Below are positions 21,145-34,274 of a DNA stretch of 64,000 nucleotides, piece after piece; positions within the stretch are counted from its first letter, which is position 1, and every line of letters begins with the position of its first letter. The stretch spans positions 62,001 to 126,000 of the forward strand of contig NZ_CANKUD010000002.1 of NCBI RefSeq assembly GCF_947486615.1. The letters are read 5' to 3'. Below the pieces are notes generated by a model that saw only the letters and a program-made list of their open reading frames with translations, searched no databases and was not told where the DNA came from. Position numbers and translations under genes: made by a program. This stretch comes from an uncultured Modestobacter sp. GTDB lineage: Bacteria > Actinomycetota > Actinomycetes > Mycobacteriales > Geodermatophilaceae.

Positions 21145-21361
21145 CGCTCGATCGTACGGAGGCGGGCATCCCCGTTCCGACCTGCCCGGTCGCCGTCCCA
21201 CAGGGTGAGCACGACGACACCCGGCGCGCCACTCGACGGCCGGGTCCGCACAGGCCGGCGACCTACACTCGCTCGCGCCGTACGGGACCCGCCCGACACG
21301 GACCCGCGGCGCGCCGACACCAGGCGCAGCCGCGCGCGACGGACAGCAACGAGGAGCGGCA

Positions 21362-22222
21362 GTGGCCAAGGACCCCCAGCCCGAGAACGGCCGCGGCACA
21401 GGCGGCGCGTCCCGCGGAGGGTCCGGCGCCGGCCGCTCCGGTGGCGTGCCGGGCAAGGGCGCCGGCGGCCGCAGCACGTCCTCCCGCGCCACCGGCCCGC
21501 AGGGCAAGGGCCGCACCCGCCCGCCGGCCGACGTGGTCACCCAGCAGAAGCCGTGGGGCCTGATCGCCGCGGCCGTCGCCGTCGCCGTCTTCGCCGCGGC
21601 CGTGCTCACCTACGCCGTGCTGCAGGTGAACGAGTCCAACGCCAACCGGGTCACCAGCGTCGACCAGATCGCCGACCTGCAGTCCTATGAGTACGCGGCC
21701 GGCCAGGAGCACGTGACCACCGACGTCGACTACACCGAGTCCCCGCCGGTCGGCGGGCCGCACGACGGCGAGTGGGCCGACTGCACCGGCACGGTCTACG
21801 ACGTGGACATCCGGCACGAGAACGCGGTGCACAGCCTCGAGCACGGCGCGACCTGGATCGCCTACGACCCGGACGCGATCAGCGACGGGGACCTGAGCAC
21901 CCTGGAGGAGCTGGTCGACGGCCGCTCGGGGCTGATGCTCTCGCCCTACGCCGGGCTCGGCTCGACGATCAGCCTGCAGTCGTGGAACCACCAGCTCGCG
22001 GTCGACTCGGCCACCGACGAGCGGGTGGAACAGTACGTGGACTTCATGACGTTCAACGGGGAGATCGAGGGCGCCTACCCGGAGATCGGCGCCAGCTGCG
22101 AGAAGCCGCTGTTCATCACCGAGCCCATCGTCGAGGGCGGCTCCAGCCGGGGCACCGGCGCGCAGGTCACCGACGCGCCGACCACCGAGTCGCCGGCCGC
22201 GGAGGGCACCAGCACCCCGTGA
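21362..22222 (+). CDS. DUF3105 membrane-anchored protein
   Basis: A 286-residue protein of unknown function. A basic, Gly/Ser-rich cytoplasmic tail (about 1-60) leads into one membrane helix ([23 protein letters not shown]) and an extracytoplasmic DUF3105 domain with [19 protein letters not shown] and the signature [19 protein letters not shown]. It ends in a Thr/Ser/Pro tail. A GAGGAG site supports the GTG start, and a -10-like TACACT lies at 21264-21269. It is followed after 37 bases by a DUF305 gene, a frequent pairing in actinobacteria. Confidence 0.85.
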   Translation: MAKDPQPENGRGTGGASRGGSGAGRSGGVPGKGAGGRSTSSRATGPQGKGRTRPPADVVTQQKPWGLIAAAVAVAVFAAAVLTYAVLQVNESNANRVTSVDQIADLQSYEYAAGQEHVTTDVDYTESPPVGGPHDGEWADCTGTVYDVDIRHENAVHSLEHGATWIAYDPDAISDGDLSTLEELVDGRSGLMLSPYAGLGSTISLQSWNHQLAVDSATDERVEQYVDFMTFNGEIEGAYPEIGASCEKPLFITEPIVEGGSSRGTGAQVTDAPTTESPAAEGTSTP

Positions 22223-22259
22223 TCCCGTCCCGGTCCACCGCCCGAGCTCCGAGGAGACC

Positions 22260-22958
22260 ATGACCGACCCTGCCGCCACGCCGTCCTCCGCCCCCCGCCG
22301 GCACAGCTGGACGACCGCCGTCCTGGTGACGGTGATCGCCCTGGGCATGCTGGTGGCCGGCGGCGGGCTGGCGGTGGCGACGGGGATCGGCCGCGCCGCG
22401 GAGCCCACGAGCGACTCGGTGGACGCCGGGTTCGCCCGGGACATGTCCCGGCACCACCTGCAGGCGGTGGAGATGGCCAACCTGGCGCTCACCCGCAGCG
22501 AGGACGCCGAGGTGCGGCAGCTGGCCTTCGACATCTCCGCCACCCAGACCAACCAGGTCGGCCGGATGCAGGGCTGGCTGTCGCTGTGGGGCCTCCCCGT
22601 GAGCGGCGGGGAGACGATGGCCTGGATGTCCGGCGAGGGGATGGCCGGCGAGGGGATGGCCGGGCACGACATGTCCGGGCACGGGTCCGGCGGTGCGGTG
22701 ATGCCCGGGATGGCCACCGAGGACGAGCTCGCGCAGCTGCGGTCGCTGTCGGGCAGCCCGTTCGACGTGCTGTTCCTGCAGCTGATGATCCGGCACCACC
22801 AGGGTGGGTTCGAGATGGCCGAGCAGGCCGCCGAGCAGGCCGACGTGGACGTCGTCCGCGGCCTGGGCCGGTCGATCGCGGAGACCCAGTCGGCCGAGAC
22901 GACGACGATGGCGACGATGCTGCGCGCGCGTGGCGGGGAGCCGCTGCCGGCTCCGTGA
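22260..22958 (+). CDS. DUF305 exported Met/His-rich protein
   Basis: A 232-residue DUF305 protein (ferritin-like four-helix fold, CopM relatives). It has one N-terminal membrane helix, then two repeated HH motifs: ARDMSRHHLQAVEMANLA and LMIRHHQGGFEMAEQAAE. Between them is a Met/His/Gly-rich stretch (about residues 120-148, including GMAGHDMSGHGSG) that looks like a soft-metal site. Some relatives bind copper; here that is inference. GAGGAG precedes the ATG. It is probably co-transcribed with the DUF3105 gene. Confidence 0.87.
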   Translation: MTDPAATPSSAPRRHSWTTAVLVTVIALGMLVAGGGLAVATGIGRAAEPTSDSVDAGFARDMSRHHLQAVEMANLALTRSEDAEVRQLAFDISATQTNQVGRMQGWLSLWGLPVSGGETMAWMSGEGMAGEGMAGHDMSGHGSGGAVMPGMATEDELAQLRSLSGSPFDVLFLQLMIRHHQGGFEMAEQAAEQADVDVVRGLGRSIAETQSAETTTMATMLRARGGEPLPAP

Positions 22959-23011
22959 CCGGCCGCGCTCCGGTGGCCGGGGCCGCTGCCGGAGCCGCCT
23001 GCGACGGCTGG

Positions 23012-23017
23012 TAACGT
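23012..23017 (+). promoter_or_regulatory. Putative tRNA-Arg -10 box
   Basis: TAACGT lies 63 bases before the tRNA, in the gap after the DUF305 gene. No convincing -35 is seen. Confidence 0.35.
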
Positions 23018-23080
23018 GCTGACGGCGCCGAGGGAGACCAGGCGCAGGCACCACAGCGACACCGCACGACCGCGGAACGA

Positions 23081-23152
23081 GCCCCCGTAGCTCAGGGGAT
23101 AGAGCACTGCCCTCCGGAGGCAGGGGCGCAGGTTCGAATCCTGCCGGGGGCA
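23081..23152 (+). tRNA. tRNA-Arg (anticodon CCG)
   Basis: A complete cloverleaf of 72 bases: acceptor GCCCCCG/CGGGGGC with discriminator A, D-stem GCTC/GAGC, anticodon stem CTGCC/GGCAG with loop CT-CCG-GA, and T-stem GCAGG/CCTGC with loop TTCGAAT. The CCA end is not encoded. Anticodon CCG reads the CGG arginine codon, which is heavily used in this GC-rich genome. A tRNA-Arg near argS is also seen in mycobacteria. Confidence 0.97.
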
Positions 23153-23179
23153 CACCAGCCCAGCTCGCACCGCACTCCC

Positions 23180-23213
23180 CCGCCCGCCCAGGACCTCGGT
23201 CCCGGGCGGGCGG
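23180..23213. terminator. Bidirectional hairpin between tRNA-Arg and ABC-F gene
   Basis: A perfect 10-bp stem, CCGCCCGCCC (23180-23189) and GGGCGGGCGG (23204-23213), loop 14. It is placed 27 bases after the tRNA and 18 bases before the stop of the convergent ABC-F gene. There is no T-run, as usual for actinobacterial terminators. Confidence 0.7.
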
Positions 23214-23231
23214 AGTCGTCTCCGGGCCCGG

Positions 23232-24875
<1,644 letters not shown>

Positions 24876-24915
24876 ATGGTGCCGACCGCCCGCCGCCGGC
24901 CGCGAACGGGTTCCC

Positions 24916-25911
24916 TCAGGGCGGCGTCGGCCCGGGCCGGTCGCCGTGCGGATCCCGCAGCACGTCGTCGGCGATCTCGTCGAGCAGCTCCTCGAAGGCG
25001 GTCACCCCGGGCGCCGCGCCCTCCTCGGCGCTCCGGCGGCGGACCAGCCAGGGCTGCAGCTGGTCGTAGCCCCGCACCGACACCCGGCTCAGCGGCCGCA
25101 CCCGGTAGTCGCGTACCCCGCGCAGCCGGCGGGCGAGCGCGTGGTCGACCAGCACGGTGGAGGGCCGGGCCAGCGAGGTCAGCCGGCTGGCCAGGTTGAC
25201 CACCGGGGAGTAGACGTCGCCGAGCCGGGTCAGCACGGTGCCGAAGGCGGCGCCGACCCGCAGCGGCGGCCGGTCGGCCGCCGCCCACTCCTCGGGCAGG
25301 CGCAGCGCGATCTCCACCGCCGCGATCGGCTCCTCACTGGTGAACAGCACCCCGTCGCCCACCGTCTTGACCACCCGGCCGCGGTGCCGGGCGATCACGT
25401 CGGCGGCAGTGCCCTCGAAGTCCTCGACCATCGCGCCCAGCTCACGCCCGCCCATCCCCCGGCTGCGCGAGGTGTAGCCCACCAGGTCCGCGAAGCCCAC
25501 GGCCAGCTCCCGCCGGTCGACCGTGCCCGGCTCGGCCAGGAACAGCCGGCCGGCGTTGGCCGCCAGGTGCCGGCGCCACACGTAGTCCTGCAGCTCGCGC
25601 ATCAGCGGCAGCAGCTGCTCGGTGGAGCGGACGACGTCGGCCTCCACGTCCGGCCTGGGGTCCTCCCCCTCGGCAGCCGCCGCGACCAGCGCGGCCAGCA
25701 TGTCGGTCTGCCAGTCCGCCAGCCGGGACAGCGACTGGCCCATCGCCCGGGCGATGGACGCCTCCGCGTCGGGGGCGACGAAACCGGAGTCGATCAGCGA
25801 CGACAGCCGGGCCAGGGCGGTGACGTCGGCGTCGGTGAACGCCGGGTCGTCCTCGGGCACGTCGGCGAAGCCCAGCGCCCGCCACAGCCGCTGGGTGCGC
25901 TCGGCCGGCAT
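24916..25911 (-). CDS. Class III adenylate/guanylate cyclase with N-terminal regulatory domain
   Basis: A nucleotide cyclase of 331 residues from the first ATG. The catalytic domain has the metal-binding aspartates in VGFADLVGYT and VVKTVGDGVLF, the substrate lysine in VVKTVGD and the transition-state Asn/Arg in VVNLASRL, so it should be active. The N-terminal helical region is of the kind found in actinobacterial soluble cyclases. In-frame coding similarity (GPRRYTRRQVAELAG) continues upstream of the ATG to a stop at 26035-26037, with no ATG, GTG or TTG there. The true start is therefore unclear. Confidence 0.88.
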   Translation of the reverse strand: MPAERTQRLWRALGFADVPEDDPAFTDADVTALARLSSLIDSGFVAPDAEASIARAMGQSLSRLADWQTDMLAALVAAAAEGEDPRPDVEADVVRSTEQLLPLMRELQDYVWRRHLAANAGRLFLAEPGTVDRRELAVGFADLVGYTSRSRGMGGRELGAMVEDFEGTAADVIARHRGRVVKTVGDGVLFTSEEPIAAVEIALRLPEEWAAADRPPLRVGAAFGTVLTRLGDVYSPVVNLASRLTSLARPSTVLVDHALARRLRGVRDYRVRPLSRVSVRGYDQLQPWLVRRRSAEEGAAPGVTAFEELLDEIADDVLRDPHGDRPGPTPP

Positions 25912-26278
25912 GCCGGCCAGCTCGGCGACCTGGCGCCGGGTGTACCGCCGGGGCCCCTCGAGGAGCAGCCGCTCGAGGGACTCGCGGGGGTCGGGGCCGC
26001 CGGTGGGGGGACCGGCCTGGGACTGCGGCAGCGGTCAGCCCGACGTCGGGGCGACGGACGGTCGCGAGGAGTGCACGGACTGCGTCCGGGGGGTCGGTGG
26101 CCCAGCGGCGGGAGAGCTGGCGGGCACGCGACCTCCTCGCTGGCGCTCGCCGGCACCGGCGCTGCCGTGCCGGTCCGGTGGCCGACCGGGTGGCTGGTCC
26201 GCCGGCGCGCAACCTACCGGGGGACGCCGTCCGGCCGTGTGCCGGGGGTCACGGTGCAGGCTCGCCGGGGCGGCCCGA

Positions 26279-27313
26279 GTGCTGGCCGCGGGACCCTCTG
26301 GTGCGCTTGGATGGCCGCGGTGCCGGACCTGCCGGCGGGACGAGGGGGACGAGATCAGCAGCGCCAGAACGGCCGCCGTCGAACCCGTCCGGGTCGACGT
26401 CGCCGGCCTCACGAAGACCTTCGGCACGGTGCGCGCGGTCGACGACCTGAGCTTCACCGTCGAACCGGGGCAGGTCACCGGCTTCCTCGGGCCCAACGGC
26501 GCGGGCAAGACCACGACCCTGCGCATGGCCCTGGGCCTGATCACCCCCGACACCGGCACCACCACGTTCAACGGCGTCCGGTACGCCGGGCTGCCCGAGC
26601 CGATGCGCCAGGTCGGCGCGGTGCTGGAGACCGCGTTCCACCCGGCGCGCAGCGGTCGGGACCACCTGCGGGTCTACTGCCGGGCCACCGGCCTGCCGGT
26701 CGCCCGGGCCGACGAGGTGCTCGACCAGGTCGGGCTGGGTCCGGCCGGCCGGCGCCGCGCCGGCGGCTACTCCCTCGGGATGCGCCAGCGGCTGGGTCTG
26801 GCCACCGCCCTGCTGGGCGACCCGTCCGTGCTGGTGCTCGACGAGCCGGCCAACGGGCTGGACCCCGAGGGCATCCAGTGGCTGCGCGGGTTCCTCCGCC
26901 ACCTCGCCCACGACCAGGGGCGCACCGTGCTGGTCTCCAGCCACCTGCTCTCCGAGGTCGAGCAGACCGCCGACCGGGTGGTGATCGTCGGCGCCGGCCG
27001 GCTGGTGCGCCAGGGGTCGCTGGCCGAGTTGCGGGCCGGCAGCACCGGCAGCGTGCTGGTCCGCAGTCCGCAGATCGCCGCGCTGGCCGAGCAGCTGCGC
27101 TCGACCGGGACGACGGTCGACGTCACCGACGGTGCCCCGGACGGGCTGACCGTCACCGGGCTGAGCACCGACGAGGTGGGCCGGCGGGCGTTCGCCGCCG
27201 GGATCGAGCTGCACGAGCTGCGGTCGCACACCAGCGGGCTGGAAGAGGTCTACTTCCGGCTCACCGCCGGCCAGGAGCAGTACGCCGCCCGCACCGAGCA
27301 GGGAGCAGCCTGA
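26279..27313 (+). CDS. ABC transporter ATP-binding protein (ABC-2 exporter type)
   Basis: An ATPase of about 320-345 residues. It contains Walker A LGPNGAGKTTTLRMALGL, signature YSLGMRQRLGLATALLG, Walker B VLVLDEPANGLDPEG and switch His VLVSSHLLSEVEQ. Its C-terminal extension follows the CcmA/DrrA pattern. The start is uncertain: GTG at 26279 is the only usable codon, but coding similarity begins near 26354, where an ideal GAGGGGG site sits before ATC-AGC-AGC. It overlaps the permease start (TGATG). Confidence 0.88.
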   Translation: MLAAGPSGALGWPRCRTCRRDEGDEISSARTAAVEPVRVDVAGLTKTFGTVRAVDDLSFTVEPGQVTGFLGPNGAGKTTTLRMALGLITPDTGTTTFNGVRYAGLPEPMRQVGAVLETAFHPARSGRDHLRVYCRATGLPVARADEVLDQVGLGPAGRRRAGGYSLGMRQRLGLATALLGDPSVLVLDEPANGLDPEGIQWLRGFLRHLAHDQGRTVLVSSHLLSEVEQTADRVVIVGAGRLVRQGSLAELRAGSTGSVLVRSPQIAALAEQLRSTGTTVDVTDGAPDGLTVTGLSTDEVGRRAFAAGIELHELRSHTSGLEEVYFRLTAGQEQYAARTEQGAA

Positions 27314-28080
27314 TGGGCATCGTCCTCACCCGGCTGGTCCGCGCCGAGTGGGCCAAGCTGTTCAGCACCCGGGTCTGGATCGGCCTGCTGGTCGGCGCCT
27401 GCGTGCTGTCCGGGGCGTTCGCCGCGCTGTTCACCGCCTTCGCCGGCAACCCCGACAGCGGGCTGCCGCCGCTGGACTCCCCCGAGTACGGGCAGCTGGC
27501 CTTCTCCCTCGCCACCAACGCGACGGTCATCTCCGTCGTCCTGGGCATCATCGGGATCACCCAGGAGTACCGGCACCGGACCGCCACGCCCACCTTCCTC
27601 GCCACGCCCCAGCGCGGCCGGGTGGTGATCGCCAAGCTGCTGGCCTACGCGGTGGCCGGGATCGGGCTCGCGGTCGCCGTCTGCGCGGTGACGACCGCCG
27701 TCGTGCTGGTCTACGGCAACGCCCGCGGGGACGCGCCCGACCTGTCCGGGGACAACCTCCGGGTGCTCGCCTTCGCCGGCCTCGCGCTGGTGATCTACAC
27801 GGTGATCGGTGTCGGGCTGGGCGCACTGCTGAAGAACCAGGTCGGGGCGATCGTCGCCGCGCTGGTCTACCTCTTCGTCGTCGAGCCGCTGCTGCGCAGC
27901 ATCCCGGCGACCTCGGGGGCCTACAAGTGGCTGCCCGGCGGCGCGCTGGAGGCGATGACGGCGACCTTCCAGGGCCCGGACCTGCTCGAGCAGTGGCAGG
28001 GCGCGTTGCTGCTGCTGGCCTACGGGCTCGTCGCCGCGTTCCTCGGCACGGTGCTGGCCGTCCGGCGGGACGTGGTCTGA
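27313..28080 (+). CDS. ABC-2 type permease
   Basis: A 255-residue membrane subunit with six hydrophobic segments (for example WIGLLVGACVLSGAFAALF, VISVVLGIIGITQEY, LVIYTVIGVGLGALL and LLLAYGLVAAFLGTVLAV). ITQEYRHRTATPTFLATPQR is a typical ABC-2 cytoplasmic loop. It forms an exporter with the preceding ATPase, to which it is translationally coupled. The substrate cannot be inferred. Confidence 0.85.
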   Translation: MGIVLTRLVRAEWAKLFSTRVWIGLLVGACVLSGAFAALFTAFAGNPDSGLPPLDSPEYGQLAFSLATNATVISVVLGIIGITQEYRHRTATPTFLATPQRGRVVIAKLLAYAVAGIGLAVAVCAVTTAVVLVYGNARGDAPDLSGDNLRVLAFAGLALVIYTVIGVGLGALLKNQVGAIVAALVYLFVVEPLLRSIPATSGAYKWLPGGALEAMTATFQGPDLLEQWQGALLLLAYGLVAAFLGTVLAVRRDVV

Positions 28081-28223
28081 CGTCCCGGTCCACCGGCACG
28101 CCCGGTCTTCCGGCCGACCACCTCCCGGTGGCCCCGCGAGCCGTCCCGCCGGCCCCGGCGCCACCGGGTCCAGGTCGTCACACCCCGATGCCGGCGGCGC
28201 GGTGACCTGGGACACGTGCGCCA

Positions 28224-28267
28224 CCCCACCCGAGCGCCGACCCCACCCGAGGGGTGGGGCGTAAAGT
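28224..28267 (+). promoter_or_regulatory. kgd promoter with repeat/palindrome over the -35
   Basis: The -10-like TAAAGT (28262-28267) lies 48 bases before the kgd GTG. Just upstream is a perfect 8-bp palindrome, CCCCACCC (28241-28248) and GGGTGGGG (28252-28259). Its left arm is part of an 11-base direct repeat, CCCCACCCGAG, at 28224-28234 and 28241-28251. This arrangement, covering the -35 position, looks like a regulator site. The rest of the 235-base gap (28081-28223) shows nothing else. Confidence 0.5.
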
Positions 28268-28315
28268 CGGCACCCGGTCCAACGACGTCCCTCGACGAAG
28301 AAGGCACTCGACCCC

Positions 28316-32248
<3,933 letters not shown>

Positions 32249-32270
32249 GCCGACGGGCACCGACACCGAC

Positions 32271-32453
32271 ATGTACTTCACCGATCGCGGTCTCGAGGAG
32301 CTGGCCGGCCGGCGGGGCGGGGAAGAGGTCACCCTCGCCTGGCTGGCCGACCAGCTGCAGGCCTTCGTCGACCAGCACCCGGACTTCGAGGTGCCGATCG
32401 AACGACTGGCCACCTGGCTGGCCCGGGGCGGCACCGACGACGACGAGGACTGA
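32271..32453 (+). CDS. DUF6104 small protein
   Basis: A 60-residue acidic protein beginning MYFTDRGLEELAGRRG and ending VPIERLATWLARGG plus an acidic tail. This is the DUF6104 family, found next to kgd/sucA in actinobacteria. The function is unknown. It starts 22 bases after kgd and is likely co-transcribed. A palindromic terminator element follows its stop directly. Confidence 0.82.
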   Translation: MYFTDRGLEELAGRRGGEEVTLAWLADQLQAFVDQHPDFEVPIERLATWLARGGTDDDED

Positions 32454-32528
32454 CGAAGGGCCACCCTTCCCCCACACCTCGCAGGCTCGGCGCGGGCCAC
32501 TGAAGGGTGGCCGTTCCAGCCCCTGCTG
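32454..32528 (+). terminator. Stop-codon-linked palindromic element, copy 1
   Basis: TGA-CG-AAGGGCC opening. GGCCACCCTTC (32459-32469) pairs perfectly over 11 bp with GAAGGGTGGCC (32502-32512). The loop holds CTCGCAGGCTCGGCGCGGG, and the element ends CGTTCCAGC. The A/T pair inside the stem replaces the C/G of other copies on both arms. Confidence 0.75.
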
Positions 32529-32574
32529 AGCGCGCCTCCGGCGGTTCGGGCAGGCGCGGCGGCACGCTGGGTGG

Positions 32575-33279
32575 GTGCTCGGTCACTCGCACGCCCTCTC
32601 CGGCCTGGCTGCCGGCGCCGCGACGCTGCCCGGGGTCCCGGTGCACGGCACGGTGGCCCAGGTCGCCTGGGTGTCCGCGGTCGGCGGGTTCGCCATGCTG
32701 CCCGACCTGGACCAGCGGGGATCGACCATCTCCCGGATGTGGGGGCCGCTGACCGACGCGCCGTCGGGGGTGGTCAGCGCGATCGCCCGCGGGCACCGCT
32801 GGGGCACCCACGACGCCGTCCTGGCCCCGGCCGTGTTCGGGCTGATCGCCTACGCGGCGTCCTGGCAACGCTGGTCCAGCCTGCTGCTGATGGCGCTGGC
32901 CATCGGCCTGGCGCTGCGGGCGCTGCACTTCGTCATCCCCGGCCGGGCCGAGAACACCGTGATCGGCAACCTGCTGCTGTCCTGGGGCGGGGCCTGGCTG
33001 CTGCTGGAGCACAGCCCCAGCCCCGGCTGGCTCCCGCTGGCCATCGCGGCCGGTGTGCTCACCCACATCGCCGGTGACTGGCTGACCCGGGAGGGCGTGC
33101 CGGTGCCGGTGTTCTGGCTGGTCCGCCGCAGCCGGCTGGCGCCGGTGCACCTGCGCACCGGCGCGGTCGTGGAGAAGGCGGTGCTCGTCCCGCTGTTCGC
33201 GGTGGCGACCGTGGTGCTGCTCTACCGCAACACCGGTGCCCGGGACCTGGTCGACCCGCTGCTCGCCCAGCTGGGCTGA
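32575..33279 (+). CDS. YdjM-like inner-membrane metal-dependent hydrolase
   Basis: A 234-residue protein with five to six hydrophobic stretches. It starts with the family pattern LGHSHALSGLAAGA, followed by MLPDLDQRGSTISRMWGP, GHRWGTHDAV and LTHIAGDWLTREGVPVPVFW. The His and Asp positions match the YdjM/DUF457 putative metal-dependent hydrolases. The substrate is unknown, though DNA-damage or membrane roles have been suggested for homologues. The GTG start has no clear ribosome site. Confidence 0.8.
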   Translation: MLGHSHALSGLAAGAATLPGVPVHGTVAQVAWVSAVGGFAMLPDLDQRGSTISRMWGPLTDAPSGVVSAIARGHRWGTHDAVLAPAVFGLIAYAASWQRWSSLLLMALAIGLALRALHFVIPGRAENTVIGNLLLSWGGAWLLLEHSPSPGWLPLAIAAGVLTHIAGDWLTREGVPVPVFWLVRRSRLAPVHLRTGAVVEKAVLVPLFAVATVVLLYRNTGARDLVDPLLAQLG

Positions 33280-33302
33280 GCAGCCGGCGACCGGGGGCCG
33301 GG

Positions 33303-33674
33303 TCAGGGCGCCGGGGGCAGCCGGACCGGCCGGGGCCGCAGCCGGGCCACCACCCGGCCCAGCACCACCGCCGGCCCGAACGCCCGGGAGTCGTCGGTCA
33401 CCAGCGGGTTGTCGCCCTCGACCCAGTGACCTCCGGGGGTCGCGTGCCGCACCCGTTTGACCACCAGCAGCTCCGGCCGGGAGGGGAAGCGGGCGAGCAC
33501 CACGTCGCCGGGGCGCACCACCGCCTCCGGCCGGAGCCGGCGGACGAGCAGCCGGTCCCCGTGCCGGACCGTCGGCGACATGGACGGCCCGCTGACCCGC
33601 GCCAGCACCCAGCGGGTCGCCAGCCCGGGGACGTCGTCCGGGCCACGACTTCTCGACGTGTTCGCGCTGATCAC
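33303..33674 (-). CDS. sodX: Nickel superoxide dismutase maturation protease
   Basis: A 123-residue S26 signal-peptidase-like enzyme. The catalytic Ser is in VSGPSMSPTVRHGDRLLV and the Lys in LLVVKRVRHATPGGHWVEGDNP. It has no obvious membrane anchor. It is divergent from sodN, whose propeptide it should remove to expose the nickel-binding His. The GTG at 33674 is chosen; the frame upstream overlaps sodN. A GACCCT box 7 bases before the start suggests leaderless expression. Confidence 0.87.
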   Translation of the reverse strand: MISANTSRSRGPDDVPGLATRWVLARVSGPSMSPTVRHGDRLLVRRLRPEAVVRPGDVVLARFPSRPELLVVKRVRHATPGGHWVEGDNPLVTDDSRAFGPAVVLGRVVARLRPRPVRLPPAP

Positions 33675-33680
33675 CCCGGG

Positions 33681-33717
33681 TAGGGTCGCAGAAGATCCAT
33701 CCCCACGAACCCGGAGG
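33681..33717 (+). promoter_or_regulatory. sodN promoter and ribosome site
   Basis: TAGGGT (33681-33686) is the likely -10, and GGAGG (33713-33717) sits 7 bases before the sodN ATG. The same bases read backwards provide the sodX -10-like box, so the two genes share a 50-base control region. No Nur-type operator could be identified. Confidence 0.5.
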
Positions 33718-33724
33718 CACCCCC

Positions 33725-34129
33725 ATGCGTCTGTTCCGCATGTTCTCCGCCGTGGAGGCCACCGCACACTGCGACCTCCCCTGCGGCGTCTACGACCCGG
33801 CCCAGGCCCGTATCGAGGCCGAGTCGGTCAAGGCCATCCAGGAGAAGTACCAGGGCAACGAGGACCCGGTCTACCGGACCCGGGCGATCATGATCAAGGA
33901 GCAGCGGGCCGACCTGGTCAAGCACCACCTGTGGGTGCTGTGGACCGACTACTTCAAGCCCCCGCACTTCGAGAAGTACCCGCAGCTGCACGAGCTGTTC
34001 AACAAGGCGACCAAGCAGGCCGGCGCCGCCGGCGGCAAGGGCAGCATGGACCCGGCCGAGGGTCAGAAGCTGCTCGACTACATCGCCGAGATCGACAAGA
34101 TCTTCTGGGAGACCAAGGCCGCTGCCTGA
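33725..34129 (+). CDS. sodN: Nickel-containing superoxide dismutase
   Basis: Ni-SOD precursor, 134 residues. A 14-residue propeptide (MRLFRMFSAVEATA) precedes the nickel hook HCDLPCGVYDPAQARIEAES, in which H15, C16 and C20 bind nickel after processing. The four-helix hexamer-forming body (WVLWTDYFKPPHFEKYPQLH) is complete. It dismutates superoxide in the cytoplasm. The maturation protease is divergent next door. A stop-linked palindromic element follows the gene. Confidence 0.97.
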   Translation: MRLFRMFSAVEATAHCDLPCGVYDPAQARIEAESVKAIQEKYQGNEDPVYRTRAIMIKEQRADLVKHHLWVLWTDYFKPPHFEKYPQLHELFNKATKQAGAAGGKGSMDPAEGQKLLDYIAEIDKIFWETKAAA

Positions 34130-34217
34130 CGAAGGACCCGCTGTGGGACCTCACCGCTCGCGATGACGTCCCACGGCGGGCCGGACTGCCGGGTCACCCT
34201 CCGGGGTGGCCCGGCAG
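34130..34217 (+). terminator. Stop-codon-linked palindromic element, copy 6, plus second hairpin
   Basis: TGA-CG-AAGGACC opening. A stem GTGGGAC (34143-34149) / GTCCCAC (34168-34174) carries a CGCTCGCG loop. A second stem, CTGCCGGG-T-CACCC against GGGTG-G-CCCGGCAG (34186-34217), follows at once. It terminates sodN before the phosphatase gene. Confidence 0.65.
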
Positions 34218-34274
34218 TGTCGTACCTGTCGCCCGGGTCCTGGTGGCAGCCCCACCTGACCCAGGAGCCTCCCC

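Noticed and set aside
26311-26500. ATG at 26311 with a good-looking short peptide as start of the ABC ATPase
   Set aside because: It is in a different frame from the ATPase and would need a frameshift; no supporting repeat or slip site is seen.
32454-32528. Toxin-antitoxin or small RNA gene in the palindromic elements
   Set aside because: No open frame with a ribosome site, and their constant position after stop codons fits terminators better.
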